DNA from: Amycolatopsis azurea DSM 43854
Lineage (GTDB): Bacteria > Actinomycetota > Actinomycetes > Mycobacteriales > Pseudonocardiaceae
Assembly (NCBI RefSeq): GCF_001995215.1
Contig: NZ_MUXN01000024.1
Location: 404,047 to 468,046, forward strand
DNA: 64,000 bases
Direction: 5' to 3'
Below the pieces are notes generated by a model. The model was not told the DNA's origin, did no database searches, and saw only the letters and a list, made by a program, of their open reading frames with translations. Below, one piece after another: positions 7,707-17,021 of this stretch (position 1 is the stretch's first letter; every line of letters starts with the position of its first letter). Position numbers and translations under genes: made by a program.

Positions 7707-9647
7707 GTGGTTGAGATCGCCCCTTACGGCACCTGGACGTCTCCCCTGTCAGCCGCCGATGTCGCGGCCTCGGGAGTCAGCGCGCAATGGCTCGCGACGG
7801 CGGGAGACGAGGTCTGGTGGGCCGAAGCGAGAACAGGTGAGGGCGGCCGCGTCACCCTCGTGAGGTCCAGCGCGGACGGCACGACCGAAGACGTCCTTCC
7901 CGCTCCCTGGAACGTCCGGAACCGTGTCCACGAGTACGGGGGCCGCCCCTGGCTCGTGCTCGGCGACGTCCTCGTCTTCACGCACTGGGCGGATCAGCGC
8001 GTCTACCGTCGCGATCTGACCACCGGCGAGACCACTCCCCTGACACCGGAGCCCGCGACCCGGCACGGGATCCGCTACAGCGATCTCCGGCCCGGCCGGA
8101 CCGGCGAGGTGTGGCTGGTCCGCGAACGCAGCACTGGCCCCCGGCGCGTCGACATCGCCCGCGACCTCGTCGCCGTCCCGCTCGACGGCGGCCAGGAACG
8201 CGTCCTGACGGCCAGCCACCACTTCCTCACCGCGCCGCAGCTGTCCCCTGACGGCACCCGCGCGGCGTGGATCGGCTGGAACCACCCCGCGATGCCTTGG
8301 GACGGCACGGAACTGTGCGTCGCCGAGATCCGCGAGGACGGGACCTTCGGACCCCACCACGTGCTCGCCGGCGCGGCGGACATCTCCGTCTGCCAGGTCG
8401 AATGGGAGTCGGCGGACAGCCTGCTCGCGCTGCTCGACCCGGACGGCTGGTGGAACCTGCACCGCGTCGGACTCGACGGCGGCATCACGAACCTGGCGCC
8501 GTGCGAGCGGGAGATCGGTGGCGCGCAGTGGAAACTCGGCACGCGCTGGTTCACACCACTCGGAGACAGCAGGTACGCCGTCATCGCGTCGGGCAGGCTC
8601 GCCGTCCTCGACGAGGCGACACGCGAAGTGACCCCGGTGGCGGCCGCCGCCGACCTGACCACGTGGTCCACCAACGGTTTCGCCGTCCACGAAGGCGGCG
8701 TCGTCGGCGTCGCGGCAGGCCCGACGCGGGAGGGCGCCGTCGTCAAAGTCGATCTCGAAGACGGGACGGTCACCGAACTCGCTACGGTGCACGACCAGCC
8801 GTCGCCCGGCTATCTGTCGACGCCAGTGGAGCGGATCTTCAAAAGCGACGACGGCGACCGGATCCCCGCCTTCGTGTATCTCCCCGCGAACGCCGACTTC
8901 GCCGCGCCGGACGGGGAACGGCCTCCGCTGCTCGTGTACCCGCACGGCGGGCCGACCGGCCGGGACAGCGCGGTACTCGACTTCGAGATCGCCTACTTCA
9001 CCAGCCGCGGGATCGCCGTCGTCACGGTGAACTACGGCGGCTCGACCGGCTACGGACGTGCCTACCGCGAACGGCTCCGGGAGCAGTGGGGCATCGTCGA
9101 CGTCGCCGACTGCGTCACCGTCGCCGAAGCCCTCGCCGCCGAAGGCACCGTCGACGGCGACAGGCTCGCGATCCGCGGCGGCAGCGCGGGCGGGTACACC
9201 TCAGCCGCGTCGGTGACCACCACCACGACCTACCGCGCGGGCACCGTGATGTACCCGATCCTCGACCTCGGCCAGTGGACCGGCGACGGCGGCGAGACGC
9301 ACGACTTCGAGTCCCGCTACCTCGACGGGCTGATCGGGCCGCTGCCGGAGACCGCGCAGCGCTACCGGGATCGGTCACCGATCAACAACGCGGACACCCT
9401 CGTCGGCCCGTTGCTGTTCCTGCAGGGCCTCGAAGACGAGATCTGCCCGCCCGAACAGGCGGACCGGTTCGTCGCCGGGCTGGCAGGCCGCGGCATCGAG
9501 CACGCCTACCTGCGCTTCGAGGGCGAGCAGCACGGTTTCCGTAAGGCGGAGACGATCATCGCCGCCCTCGAAGCCGAGTTGTCCTTCTACGGCCAGGTCC
9601 TCGGCTTCGAGACACCCGGCGTGCCGAAGCTCCGGCTGAGCCGGTGA
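7707..9647 (+). CDS. Prolyl-oligopeptidase family serine peptidase (S9)
   Basis: A 646-aa cytoplasmic peptidase of the acylaminoacyl/dipeptidyl peptidase type. Residues 1-360 form a beta-propeller gate with repeated strands. Residues 380-646 form the alpha/beta-hydrolase domain. The nucleophile is Ser493 in GGSAGGYT; the acid is the Asp in LEDEICPPEQ and the base the His in EGEQHGFRK. The start is GTG 7707. A TAGTCT box six bases upstream suggests a leaderless transcript. The stop overlaps the S66 peptidase start (GTGA), so two peptide-cleaving enzymes are coupled. Confidence 0.92.
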   Translation: MVEIAPYGTWTSPLSAADVAASGVSAQWLATAGDEVWWAEARTGEGGRVTLVRSSADGTTEDVLPAPWNVRNRVHEYGGRPWLVLGDVLVFTHWADQRVYRRDLTTGETTPLTPEPATRHGIRYSDLRPGRTGEVWLVRERSTGPRRVDIARDLVAVPLDGGQERVLTASHHFLTAPQLSPDGTRAAWIGWNHPAMPWDGTELCVAEIREDGTFGPHHVLAGAADISVCQVEWESADSLLALLDPDGWWNLHRVGLDGGITNLAPCEREIGGAQWKLGTRWFTPLGDSRYAVIASGRLAVLDEATREVTPVAAAADLTTWSTNGFAVHEGGVVGVAAGPTREGAVVKVDLEDGTVTELATVHDQPSPGYLSTPVERIFKSDDGDRIPAFVYLPANADFAAPDGERPPLLVYPHGGPTGRDSAVLDFEIAYFTSRGIAVVTVNYGGSTGYGRAYRERLREQWGIVDVADCVTVAEALAAEGTVDGDRLAIRGGSAGGYTSAASVTTTTTYRAGTVMYPILDLGQWTGDGGETHDFESRYLDGLIGPLPETAQRYRDRSPINNADTLVGPLLFLQGLEDEICPPEQADRFVAGLAGRGIEHAYLRFEGEQHGFRKAETIIAALEAELSFYGQVLGFETPGVPKLRLSR

Positions 9648-10531
9648 GGCCGCCCGAGACGCGACCGGGCGACACGATCGCCCTGGTCGCTCCGGCGGGC
9701 CCGGTCCCGGCGGACCTCGTCGAGAAGGCGCTGCCGGTGCTCCGCGGCTGGGGTGTCGAGGTTCGCGTCGGCGACTGCGTCCGCGCGGCACCCTCCGGCT
9801 ACCTGTCGGCATCCGACGAGGAGCGGGCCGCCGAGTTCACGCAAGCTTGGCTGGATCCGGCAGTGACCTGTGTCCTCGCCGCCCGCGGCGGCTACGGCTC
9901 ACAAAGAATGCTCGACCTGGTCGACTGGTCGGCCTTGGGCGCGGCCGGGCCCAAGACGTTCGCCGGATCGAGCGATGTGACCGCGCTGCACCGGGCCGTG
10001 AACGTCCACTTGGGACTGGAAACGCTGTTCTCCGCCATGCCCGCTACCACCCTCTTCGACGCAGTGGCCGCCGAACACCTGCGGTCGTCGTTGTTCGAGC
10101 CGGACGCGGTACGGACGATCTCCTCGTCGACGTCGTCCCCGCTCGTGCCGGGTACCGCGACCGGCACGATCATCGGCGGCAACCTCGCGCTCCTGGCCGC
10201 CGGCCTCGGAACTCCGGAGCAGGGCTCGGCGCGAGACGCGATCGTGCTGCTGGAGGACGTCACCGAGAACGTGTACCGGATCGACCGGATGCTGACCCAG
10301 TTGCTGCGTTCCGGCTGGCTCGACGGCGTCCGGGGGTTCGTGCTGGGTTCTTGGGAGTCCTGCGGCGACACCGAGCCGATCCGGTCCCTGATGCTCGACC
10401 GGCTCGGCTCGTTCGGCGTGCCCATGGTCTGGGAGTTCGGCTTCGGGCACGTCCCGGCGTCGCCGACCATCCCCCTCGGCGCGCAGGCCACCCTCGACGC
10501 GGACGCCGGCACGCTCCAGGTTTTGCCATAA
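9644..10531 (+). CDS. S66-family peptidase (LD-carboxypeptidase / MccF-like)
   Basis: A 295-aa enzyme of the S66 family. The nucleophile is Ser110 in AGSSDVTALH (GYSD in LdcA), preceded by RGGYGSQRML. The other triad residues lie in LLEDVTENVYRIDRML (Glu) and GFGHVPASPTIPLG (His). Members cleave the L,D bond of murein tetrapeptides or deactivate microcin C-like peptides. No signal peptide is visible, which fits a cytoplasmic recycling or immunity role. GTG 9644 overlaps the preceding stop. Confidence 0.9.
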   Translation: MRPPETRPGDTIALVAPAGPVPADLVEKALPVLRGWGVEVRVGDCVRAAPSGYLSASDEERAAEFTQAWLDPAVTCVLAARGGYGSQRMLDLVDWSALGAAGPKTFAGSSDVTALHRAVNVHLGLETLFSAMPATTLFDAVAAEHLRSSLFEPDAVRTISSSTSSPLVPGTATGTIIGGNLALLAAGLGTPEQGSARDAIVLLEDVTENVYRIDRMLTQLLRSGWLDGVRGFVLGSWESCGDTEPIRSLMLDRLGSFGVPMVWEFGFGHVPASPTIPLGAQATLDADAGTLQVLP

Positions 10532-10579
10532 CGGCAACGGAACTTGCGGACACGGCCGAACCGAGGGCATCTTTCGGAC

Positions 10580-11206
10580 ATGGATTCCACACAACAGTTC
10601 TGGGAAGACTTCTACCGGGACAAAGACCAGGTCTGGAGCGGGAAGGCGAACCCGATCCTGGTGGCCGAGGTCGCCTCGCTGACGCCGGGCACGGCACTCG
10701 ATCTCGGCTGCGGCGAAGGCGGGGACGCGATCTGGCTCACGCAGCAGGGATGGCGCGTCACCGCCGTCGACATCTCGGACGTCGCGCTGAAGCGTGCAGC
10801 CGGCCACGCGGCCGAAGCCGGAGTCGAGGGCATCACCTGGGAGCGCCATGACCTGGCGAAGTCGTTCCCAGAGGGGCGCTTCGACCTGGTCTCCGCACAG
10901 TTCTTCCACTCCCCTGTCGCCGAGGACGGCGAACGGGACAAGGCACTCCGCCACGCCACCGACGCCGTGGCGCCGGGCGGCACCCTGATCGTCGCAGGCC
11001 ACGCAGGCTGGCCGACGTGGATGGAGGAGCCACCGCACGAGGACTTCCACTTCCCGACGCCCGCCGAGGTGCTCGAAGCGCTGGACCTGACCGACGGCGG
11101 CTGGACCGTGGAACGGCAGGACGTCATCACGCGCGACTTCCCGGGGCCCGAGGGCCAGCAGGGCACGCGTTCCGACAACGTGCTCCGCGTGCGTCGCTCG
11201 GGCTAG
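10580..11206 (+). CDS. Class I SAM-dependent methyltransferase
   Basis: A 208-aa methyltransferase. Motif I is ALDLGCGEGGDAIWL (about residues 38-52), motif II ends in VTAVDIS, and motif IV is FDLVSAQFFHS. The sequence resembles the TehB/thiopurine-type group acting on small molecules. The start is ATG 10580. It follows the S66 gene by 48 nt on the same strand. No substrate can be assigned. Confidence 0.85.
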   Translation: MDSTQQFWEDFYRDKDQVWSGKANPILVAEVASLTPGTALDLGCGEGGDAIWLTQQGWRVTAVDISDVALKRAAGHAAEAGVEGITWERHDLAKSFPEGRFDLVSAQFFHSPVAEDGERDKALRHATDAVAPGGTLIVAGHAGWPTWMEEPPHEDFHFPTPAEVLEALDLTDGGWTVERQDVITRDFPGPEGQQGTRSDNVLRVRRSG

Positions 11207-11220
11207 GTACCGTTACGGGC

Positions 11221-11637
11221 ATGCGGTTGACGCCTGCGGAAGCCAGGTCCCGGTTCGAAGGCGAGCGGATCGCGAGACTGGCGACGACCGGCGCCGACGG
11301 CGTGCCCCACCTGGTGCCGGTGACCTTCGTGCTCGCAGGCGATTCGGTGGCGTTCGCGATCGATCACAAACCCAAGAGCACGACGGCGTTGCGACGGCTG
11401 AAGAACATCGCCGAGAACCCCGTGGTCAGCTTTCTGACCGATCGCTACGACGAAGACTGGGCCGGACTGTGGTGGGCGCGGGCGGACGGCGTCGCCCGGG
11501 TGCTGACCGATCCCGATGAGCAGGCCCACTCGGTGCGGCTGCTGCGGGAGAAGTACCCGCAGTACGAGGCGCAGCCGCCTCCCCATGCCGTGGTGAGCAC
11601 CCTGGTGCGCGCTTGGAGCGGGTGGCGCGCTTCCTGA
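11221..11637 (+). CDS. PPOX-class (F420-type) split-barrel oxidoreductase
   Basis: A 138-aa protein with the pattern RFEGERIARLATTGADGVPHLVPVTFVL, then KPKSTTALRRLKNIAENPVVSFL, as in the actinobacterial PPOX family often tied to cofactor F420. It probably forms a dimeric split barrel. Start ATG 11221; TACCGT seven bases upstream is a good -10 for a leaderless mRNA inside the intergenic gap. The C-terminus ends in a tryptophan-containing WSGWRAS tail. The physiological substrate is unknown. Confidence 0.82.
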   Translation: MRLTPAEARSRFEGERIARLATTGADGVPHLVPVTFVLAGDSVAFAIDHKPKSTTALRRLKNIAENPVVSFLTDRYDEDWAGLWWARADGVARVLTDPDEQAHSVRLLREKYPQYEAQPPPHAVVSTLVRAWSGWRAS

Positions 11638-11645
11638 GCTTCTTT

Positions 11646-11678
11646 GGCGTTTGTCGCCGTTTACCGGCGACAAACGCC
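11646..11678. terminator. 14-bp perfect hairpin after the PPOX gene
   Basis: The arms GGCGTTTGTCGCCG (11646-11659) and its exact reverse complement (11665-11678) enclose a TTTAC loop eight bases after the PPOX stop. TT follows the stem. This is a probable transcription terminator for the plus-strand genes. Confidence 0.75.
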
Positions 11679-11727
11679 TTCGCCATGCCGTATAGGGCGT
11701 TATACACTTTGGTGCCGAAGCCGGAAG

Positions 11728-11780
11728 TCCGTAAAGGACTCCTTGAGGGACCCTGGGTCCCTCAAGGAGTCCTTCACGGA
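11728..11780. terminator. Long palindrome (26-bp arms), convergent-gene terminator, family A
   Basis: Arms 11728-11753 and 11755-11780 pair around a single T with one mismatch; the inner 20 bp are perfect. The core CTTGAGGGACCC is shared with elements at 24738, 32733 and 48017. It sits between convergent genes (PPOX on plus, MptB-like on minus), so a bidirectional terminator is likely. Confidence 0.82.
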
Positions 11781-11789
11781 CCGAAGACG

Positions 11790-13349
11790 TCAGGAGCGAG
11801 GGGCCTCGGCGGGCAGGAACTGCTCCTCCCGCTTCCCCCGCCAGGCGGCGATGATCCCCAGCGGATCCGGCCGCAGCAGCGAGGCGGCCGCGTACACGCT
11901 CGCGGCGACGACGCCCGCCATGAACCACCAGTCGTAGAGCGCCTGCTCCCCCGTCGGGTAGTACACCAGCGTCACGAACACCGACACCGCGACGACGACC
12001 GCGAGGTTCCGGCGGCGCCATTCGAAGGCGGACAGGACGACGAAACCCCAGGTCAAGTACCACGGCAGCGAAGGCGGCGGGACGATCGCGCCGGCCAGCA
12101 GGACGATCGCCATCCGGTGGATCGCCGGGTTGCCGCCGTCACGGGCCAACCACCACTGCCGTCCGGCGAAGACGAACAGGCCGACCATCGCGATCGCGCG
12201 GAACACCGTGACGAACGGCGAGACCTCGACGTCGACCACGAGGTTCACCAGCGAGTAGAAGATCTCGCCGATCCCGGTCGGGAAGTTCATCCAGTTCGCG
12301 ATCAGCGTCGGCGCCTTGAGACCGGTCAGCCAGCCGAGGTTGACCGAGCCGAGCGAAATCCACGTGCCCGCGACGAACACCGGCAGGAAGATCCCGACCG
12401 ACGCCGCGCCCGCGCGGAGGAAGTTGACCACCTTCCGGTCGCCGGGCAGGTGGTTCGCCCACACCCAGACCAGGAACGGCAGCGCCCACGCCGCGGTGGG
12501 TTTGATCAGCATGCCGATGGTGACCAGGACGATCGCGACGACGTGCTTGCGCTCCAGCGCGGCGAGCACACCGATGGTCAGGAAGCCCAGCATCAGCAGG
12601 TCGTTGTGCGGACCGCCGACGAGGTGGATCACCGTCATCGGGCTGGCGATGGCGAGCCACAGGGTGATGGGCAGCTTGCCGCCGAGGTGCTTGACCAGGC
12701 GCGGCAGCGACCACAGCATCCCGGCCAGGCCGAGCATCAGCACCAGGCGGGTCGCGATGACACCGGCGATCATGTCGTTGCCGGTGATCCCGACGATCCA
12801 CTTCGCGACCAGCAGGAACAGCGGCCCGTACGGGGCGGGCGTCGTCTGCCACAGCGGGTGGACGTTCTGCACGACGTCCGGCAGCACGACCAGCTCGGCC
12901 GGGCCGTTGGCGTACGGGTCGAGCCCGTTGAGCAGCTGAGCGCCCTGCGCGAGGTACGAGAAGACGTCGCGAGTGAACAGCGGCGGCGAGACCAGCAGCG
13001 GCGCCATCCAGCAGGCCGCGGCGATCACGATCGGGCGGCTGCCGATCCGGCCTGCCAGCGCGTAGCGGCCCAGCCGGACCCAGGCCCAGATGATCAGCGC
13101 GAAGCCCGTGTAGAGCATCGTGTTCGCGAGGATGCGGCCGTGGCCGTACCGGATCCACGACAACGGTCCGTGCCCCAGGATCGGGTCACGGATGAGGATG
13201 CCGCCGGCGCCGAGCGCGGCCAGCATCAGCAGCGTGCTGCCTATCGTCCCCATCGCGATGGTGCGGTACGGGAACCGGGAAGGCACCCGGAGCCGCTCGC
13301 CGAGCGAGCCGGACGAGGGCGTCTGCGGGGTGTCTGTCGTGGTCGCCAT
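11790..13349 (-). CDS. mptB: MptB-like polyprenol-phosphomannose alpha-1,6-mannosyltransferase
   Basis: A 519-aa integral membrane glycosyltransferase of the GT-C type with about 13 membrane segments. The first outer loop after helix 1 holds the acidic catalytic region (VSPPLFTRDVFSYLAQGAQL, then GLDPYANGPAEL), and HPLWQTTPAPYGPLF is a family hallmark. MptB-type enzymes extend the alpha-1,6-mannan core of lipomannan or related wall glycans using polyprenol-linked mannose. ATG 13349 precedes a short cytoplasmic tail. It is alone in its transcription unit. Confidence 0.85.
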   Translation of the reverse strand: MATTTDTPQTPSSGSLGERLRVPSRFPYRTIAMGTIGSTLLMLAALGAGGILIRDPILGHGPLSWIRYGHGRILANTMLYTGFALIIWAWVRLGRYALAGRIGSRPIVIAAACWMAPLLVSPPLFTRDVFSYLAQGAQLLNGLDPYANGPAELVVLPDVVQNVHPLWQTTPAPYGPLFLLVAKWIVGITGNDMIAGVIATRLVLMLGLAGMLWSLPRLVKHLGGKLPITLWLAIASPMTVIHLVGGPHNDLLMLGFLTIGVLAALERKHVVAIVLVTIGMLIKPTAAWALPFLVWVWANHLPGDRKVVNFLRAGAASVGIFLPVFVAGTWISLGSVNLGWLTGLKAPTLIANWMNFPTGIGEIFYSLVNLVVDVEVSPFVTVFRAIAMVGLFVFAGRQWWLARDGGNPAIHRMAIVLLAGAIVPPPSLPWYLTWGFVVLSAFEWRRRNLAVVVAVSVFVTLVYYPTGEQALYDWWFMAGVVAASVYAAASLLRPDPLGIIAAWRGKREEQFLPAEAPRS

Positions 13350-13432
13350 TTCGAGATTGGAGGTTACACACCGCGCCTGTGCGAGTGCGCGGCAATGGGT
13401 GTTTCCCGCGTCCGGCACGGAAATCCCGTCGC

Positions 13433-15082
13433 TCAGTGGTCGGCCGTCTCTCGCTGAGCGGTACCGCCGGGCAACGCGGCGAGCAGCGACTTCGTGTAGT
13501 CGTGCTTCGGGTCCAGCAGGACCTCCTCCACGGTGCCGACCTCCACCAGCTCCCCTCGGTACATCACGGCGACCCGGTCGGCGATGTTCCAGGCCAGCCC
13601 GAGGTCGTGGGTGATCACGAGCCCGGCGAGACCCAGCTCACGTCGCAGGCGCAGCAGCAGCGCCAGGATCTCCCCGCGCACCGACGCGTCGAGCGACGCC
13701 ACCGGCTCGTCGGCCACGAGCACGCTCGGGTCCAGCGCGAGCGCGCCCGCGATGACGACCCGCTGCCGCTGTCCGCCGGACAGCTCGTGCGGGAGCCGGT
13801 CGAGGAACTTCTCGGCGGGCCGCAGTTCGGCGGCTTCGAGGGCCTTGGTGACGATCTCGTGCTCGTTCGCGCCCAGTCCGTGGATGCGGGGGCCTTCAGC
13901 GACGGCCTCGTACACCGTGTGGTTCGGGTTCAGCGCGCTGGTCGGATCCTGCAGGACCAGCTGGACCTGCCGTCGGTACGCCTTCAACCCGGCGCCACCG
14001 TGCGGAACCGGTTTGCCGTCGTACCGGACGGCGCCCGAATCGGGTTTCTGCAGGCCGAGCAGCGTGCGGGCCAGTGTCGTCTTGCCCGAACCGGACTGGC
14101 CGACGAGCGCGACGATCTCGTCCTTCCGCACCTGGAGGCTCACCCCGGCGACCGCGTTGATGCGCTTGCCGGTCCGGTCGCGGAAGCTGACGCGCAGATC
14201 CTCGGCCTCCAGCAGCGCAGGTCGGTCTCGGTCGCGTTCCGGTTCCGGAGGCAACGGCGTGCTGGTGGCGGGCGCGAACCGGGACACCGGATCGCCGACG
14301 GTCGGGAACGCGGCCGCCAGCGCCTTGCTGTGCTCGTGACGCGGCTCGCTCATCAGTTCGGCGCTCGGCCGTTCCTCGACGATCTCGCCGTCGTACATCA
14401 CCGCGATCCGGCGGCAGGTCGCGGCGAGCACCGACAGGTCGTGACTGATCATGATCAGCCCGATCCCCTGCTCCGCGACCAGCCTGCCCATCAGGTCGAG
14501 CACCTGGGCCTGGACGACGACGTCGAGCGCGGTCGTCGGCTCGTCCGCGATGATCAGCCGTGGCGAGCAGGCCAGCGCCATCGCGATCATGACGCGCTGC
14601 TTCTGCCCGCCGGACAGCTCGTGCGGGTACGCCCCGGCCCGGCCCGGTGGCAGATCGACCTGTTCGAGCAGCTCCGAGACCTTGGCCTTGACCTCGCCCT
14701 CCGACAGCGCCTTGCCACCAGGCGGGTGCAGGCGGATCGGCTCGGCGATCTGCTCGCCGATCTTGCGGACCGGGTTGAGCGCGTGCATCGCGCCCTGGAA
14801 CACGACCGAGGCCTCGGCCCAGCGCACCGCGCGCAGCCTGCCCCACTTCATGTCCGTGACGTCTTCACCGTCGAGCAGGATCTCCCCGCTGACCTTCGCC
14901 GACCGCGGGAGCAGCCGCAGCACGCTCATCGCGACGGTCGACTTCCCCGACCCCGACTCCCCCGCCACGCCGAGCGTGTCGCCGGGTTCGAGCACCAGGT
15001 CGACGCCGCGGACGGCGGCGACCTCGCCGCCTCCGGTGGCGTAGGTGACGCCGAGGTTCTTCAGTTCCAGCAAGGGGCTCAT
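13433..15082 (-). CDS. Fused peptide/nickel-type ABC transporter ATPase (DppD-DppF in one chain)
   Basis: A 549-aa protein with two complete ABC domains. Domain 1 (about 1-260) has Walker A GESGSGKST, signature LSGGQKQR and Walker B LIIADEPTTALD. Domain 2 (about 290-540) has GQSGSGKTT, LSGGQRQR and VLVADEPVASLD. It powers uptake of oligopeptides or a similar solute through the permeases encoded just upstream. ATG 15082 overlaps the stop of the DppC-like gene by ATGA. It is the last gene of a four-gene operon. Confidence 0.93.
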   Translation of the reverse strand: MSPLLELKNLGVTYATGGGEVAAVRGVDLVLEPGDTLGVAGESGSGKSTVAMSVLRLLPRSAKVSGEILLDGEDVTDMKWGRLRAVRWAEASVVFQGAMHALNPVRKIGEQIAEPIRLHPPGGKALSEGEVKAKVSELLEQVDLPPGRAGAYPHELSGGQKQRVMIAMALACSPRLIIADEPTTALDVVVQAQVLDLMGRLVAEQGIGLIMISHDLSVLAATCRRIAVMYDGEIVEERPSAELMSEPRHEHSKALAAAFPTVGDPVSRFAPATSTPLPPEPERDRDRPALLEAEDLRVSFRDRTGKRINAVAGVSLQVRKDEIVALVGQSGSGKTTLARTLLGLQKPDSGAVRYDGKPVPHGGAGLKAYRRQVQLVLQDPTSALNPNHTVYEAVAEGPRIHGLGANEHEIVTKALEAAELRPAEKFLDRLPHELSGGQRQRVVIAGALALDPSVLVADEPVASLDASVRGEILALLLRLRRELGLAGLVITHDLGLAWNIADRVAVMYRGELVEVGTVEEVLLDPKHDYTKSLLAALPGGTAQRETADH

Positions 15083-15984
15083 GAGTGCTGTCCCTTCAGG
15101 CGCGGGTTCAGCACGGTTTCCAGCGCGCGTCCGACGAGGGTGAAGGCGAGGACGATCACGACGATCGCGATGCCCGGCGGCAGCAGGTTCCACCAGGCGC
15201 CCCGGGTGATGGCGCCGTTGTTCAGCGCGGCCTGCAACATCGCGCCCCAGGAGATGGCGTTCGGGTCGCCGACTCCCAGGAAGGCGAGGGTGGCGTCGGC
15301 GATGACCGCGTTGCCGACGACGAGGGTGGTGTTGGCGAGCACGAGCGGCATCACGCCGGGCAGGACGTGTTTGCCGACGATGTGCAGGTGGCCGCCGCCG
15401 AGCGCCTTCGAGCGCTCGATGTACGGCCTGCTCTCGATGGTCAGGGTCTGCGCCCGGACCAGCCGCGCGGTGCTCGGCCAGGCGGTGACGCCGATGGCGA
15501 TGATGACGGTCGCGGTGTTGCGGTCGAGGACCGCGGCCAGGACCACGGCCAGCACCAGCGACGGCAGCACCAGGAAGAAGTCCGTGAACCGCAGCAGCAG
15601 GCTGGAGAGCCAGCCGCCGAAGTGCGCGGCCGCGATCCCGATGACCGTGCCGATCAGCACCGACAGGAACGCGGCGGAGAACCCCACGAGCAAGGAGATC
15701 CTCGCGCCCCAGTACGTCATCAGGAGGACGGATCGGCCGTTGATCTCGGTGCCGAGCCAGAACTCCCCGCTGGGGGGCTCCAGCGGGCCACCGGTGACCT
15801 TGGTGACGTCGAGCCCCGACTCGTCGGTCAGGACCGGCGCCAGGATCGCCAGCACGGTGATCACGCCGAGCAGGACCAACCCGGTCAGCCCGGCCTTGTT
15901 GGCCGCGAACTCGCGCCAGTGTTTCGCCACCGCCGCCCGGCGACGGCGCCAGGCGATCGTGCTCGGTTTGTCCATGGTGGTCAT
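15079..15984 (-). CDS. Peptide/nickel-type ABC permease (DppC-like)
   Basis: A 301-aa inner-membrane permease. An N-terminal helix (LTGLVLLGVITVLAILAPVL) is followed by a periplasmic loop and five more segments. The EAA-type coupling loop reads YIERSKALGGGHLHIVGKHVLP. FWLGTEINGRSVL is the usual DppC periplasmic motif. ATG 15984 overlaps the DppB-like stop by 4 bp, and the 3' end overlaps the ATPase gene by 4 bp. Confidence 0.92.
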   Translation of the reverse strand: MTTMDKPSTIAWRRRRAAVAKHWREFAANKAGLTGLVLLGVITVLAILAPVLTDESGLDVTKVTGGPLEPPSGEFWLGTEINGRSVLLMTYWGARISLLVGFSAAFLSVLIGTVIGIAAAHFGGWLSSLLLRFTDFFLVLPSLVLAVVLAAVLDRNTATVIIAIGVTAWPSTARLVRAQTLTIESRPYIERSKALGGGHLHIVGKHVLPGVMPLVLANTTLVVGNAVIADATLAFLGVGDPNAISWGAMLQAALNNGAITRGAWWNLLPPGIAIVVIVLAFTLVGRALETVLNPRLKGQHS

Positions 15985-17012
15985 GCCGTCCGCACCCTCG
16001 GGTCGAGTACGCGGTAGAGCAGTTCCGCGAACAGGTTCATCACCACGACCGCACCGGCCAGAACCACGAATACTCCTTGCAGGAGAGGAAGATCCGGCCC
16101 CTGGAGGGAGGTGTAGAGCAGCTGGCCGAGGCCGGGCCAGCTGAACACGGCCTCCACCGAGACCGCACCCGACACGACCATCCCGAACTGGATGAAGATG
16201 AGCGTGACGGTCGGCAGGAGGGCGTTGGGCACCGCGTGCTTGCGCCGCACGAGGTCGTCCCGCAGCCCCTTCGCCCGCGCGGTGGTGAGGTAGTCGGAGT
16301 TCATCTCCCCGATGAGGGACGACCGCATCACGAGCATGTACTGGGCGTAGAAGACCACGAGCAGCGTCAGGCAGGGCAGCACCAGGTGGTGCAGGACGTC
16401 GAGGCCTTCGGAGAAGAACCCTGGTTCGACGTCCGGGGAATGCATGCCGCGGCTGGGGAAGAGCCCGTTCGTGGCGACCAGCAGAATGAGCCCCAGCCAG
16501 AACTGCGGGACCGACCACAGCGTGAGCGCGACCCCGGTCTGGACACGGTCGAAGGTGCTGTTTCGCCGCCACGCCGCCCGGATGCCGAGCCACAGACCGA
16601 GCAGGATCGCGAGCACCGTCGCGCTGCCGACGAGCAGGACGGTCGGCCACAGCCGTTCACCGATCAGGTCCGCGACCGGCTGCCGCAGGATGTAGGAGTC
16701 GCCCATGTCGCCGGTCAGCAACCCGGTTACATAGTCCCAGAACTGCTGGAGCAGGGGCTTGTCCACGCCCATCCGCTCGCGCAGCTCCGCCATCATCTTC
16801 GCGTCGGTCGGCCGGTCCCGGACCATGGTCCGGACCGGGTCGCCGGGCAGCATCCGGAACAGGAAGAAGCCGAGGACGACGACCAGCACGAGGCTGGCCA
16901 GCGCCTCGCCGATCTTGGTGAGGACGAACCGGGTGGTCCCGGTCCCGCCTCGGCGCTCGTCGGGATCGACGAGCGCCGAGGGCTGATCGAGGGAACTGAG
17001 TGCTTCGGTCAA
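15981..17012 (-). CDS. Peptide/nickel-type ABC permease (DppB-like)
   Basis: A 343-aa inner-membrane permease. Its first helix carries FFLFRMLPGDPVRTM, and the coupling loop reads YLTTARAKGLRDDLVRRKHAVPNALLP. VFSWPGLGQLLY is the usual DppB motif. Translation starts at TTG 17012 with AAAGGA five bases upstream, ten bases after the solute-binding protein stop. It forms the channel together with the DppC-like subunit. Confidence 0.92.
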   Translation of the reverse strand: MTEALSSLDQPSALVDPDERRGGTGTTRFVLTKIGEALASLVLVVVLGFFLFRMLPGDPVRTMVRDRPTDAKMMAELRERMGVDKPLLQQFWDYVTGLLTGDMGDSYILRQPVADLIGERLWPTVLLVGSATVLAILLGLWLGIRAAWRRNSTFDRVQTGVALTLWSVPQFWLGLILLVATNGLFPSRGMHSPDVEPGFFSEGLDVLHHLVLPCLTLLVVFYAQYMLVMRSSLIGEMNSDYLTTARAKGLRDDLVRRKHAVPNALLPTVTLIFIQFGMVVSGAVSVEAVFSWPGLGQLLYTSLQGPDLPLLQGVFVVLAGAVVVMNLFAELLYRVLDPRVRTA

Positions 17013-17021
17013 CGCTGTCCT